From positions 1 through 21,954 of the forward strand of contig JAJFHC010000081.1 in assembly GCA_021775835.1 (NCBI GenBank): 21,954 bases of DNA, read 5' to 3'. The notes under the pieces are model-generated. The model saw only the letters and a program-made list of their open reading frames with translations, was not told the origin of the DNA and ran no database searches. This document shows positions 21,775 through 21,954 of the stretch, piece by piece. Position numbers and translations under genes: made by a program. The stretch is from Hyphomicrobiales bacterium (lineage in GTDB: Bacteria; Pseudomonadota; Alphaproteobacteria; Rhizobiales; JAJFHC01). Position 1 is the first letter of the stretch. Each line of letters begins with the position of its first letter.

Positions 21775-21913
21775 AAGTCAAGGCGACGGTGCTTCGAAGT
21801 ACGAAATAGTGCAATCAAAACCGACGTTCTTGCCGGAAAAAGCGACGCAAAACACCGTTGAAAGATTGAGACAAAACGACGACTTCGAATCCGATCTTGC
21901 AATTTATTGACTC

Positions 21914-21954
21914 ATGAAGGAGCCTTACCAGTCCGATTTGAGGACAAAAATGCA
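21914..21954 (+). CDS. Possible gene start running off the right edge
   Basis: An ATG at 21914 opens a frame that stays open to the window end. A second in-frame ATG at 21950 has GAGGA five bases upstream, a good ribosome binding site, so the true start may be 21950. If real, the gene diverges from dctP. With at most 13 codons visible, no function can be given. Confidence 0.3.
   Translation, partial: MKEPYQSDLRTKM

Overview
The window reads as a chromosomal segment of an alphaproteobacterium of moderately high GC content. Pointers are a GcrA-type DNA-binding protein, GANTC sites (the CcrM methylation motif) near several starts, DUF6456, a TakP-like TRAP transporter and a MocE/MocD-like Rieske/desaturase pair. 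Together they suggest a heterotrophic, possibly marine or host-associated lineage. I cannot name the genus. No tRNA, rRNA, CRISPR array or insertion sequence was seen.

Left part (1-11512), ordinary chromosomal genes in short units: a secreted SH3-domain protein (328-738); a SAM methyltransferase followed by a DUF1203 protein (2034-783, minus); a four-helix membrane protein and a Cache/HAMP class III adenylate cyclase (2145-4612, plus); two EamA-type exporters (4698-5576, 9498-10418); a DUF3616 protein (6827-5619, minus); an orphan xanthine dehydrogenase-family molybdenum subunit (7085-9415) with no FAD or iron-sulfur partner in view; a 33-residue one-helix microprotein (10575-10474, minus); and a membrane-anchored protein of unknown function (11512-10676, minus).

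Middle part (11513-14930), a phage-like regulatory island. A DUF6456 protein and a tandem-duplicated GcrA-like protein lie on the minus strand, divergent from an S24/LexA-like repressor on the plus strand. The divergent region carries two 15-bp operators of form ATACA-N5-TGTAT. A third copy with one mismatch sits between the -35 and -10 of a predicted promoter downstream of the repressor. That promoter would drive a structured RNA of about 150 nt (14076-14227) with a C-rich hairpin loop and an intrinsic terminator that overlaps a competing 12-bp stem. Two small genes follow, an unknown acidic protein and a zinc-ribbon protein whose start overlaps its stop. This switch-like arrangement is the most novel item here.

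Right part (14931-21954), a catabolic and uptake cluster. An aldolase-fold protein, a MocD-like desaturase/hydroxylase and a MocE-like Rieske ferredoxin form a minus-strand operon. It diverges from a GcvA-type LysR regulator with a perfect LysR-type palindrome between them. A TakP-like TRAP transporter (dctP, dctQ, dctM) lies on the minus strand beyond it. The layout suggests LysR-controlled import of a small organic acid and its oxidation by a Rieske-fed non-heme di-iron enzyme. The substrate is unknown.
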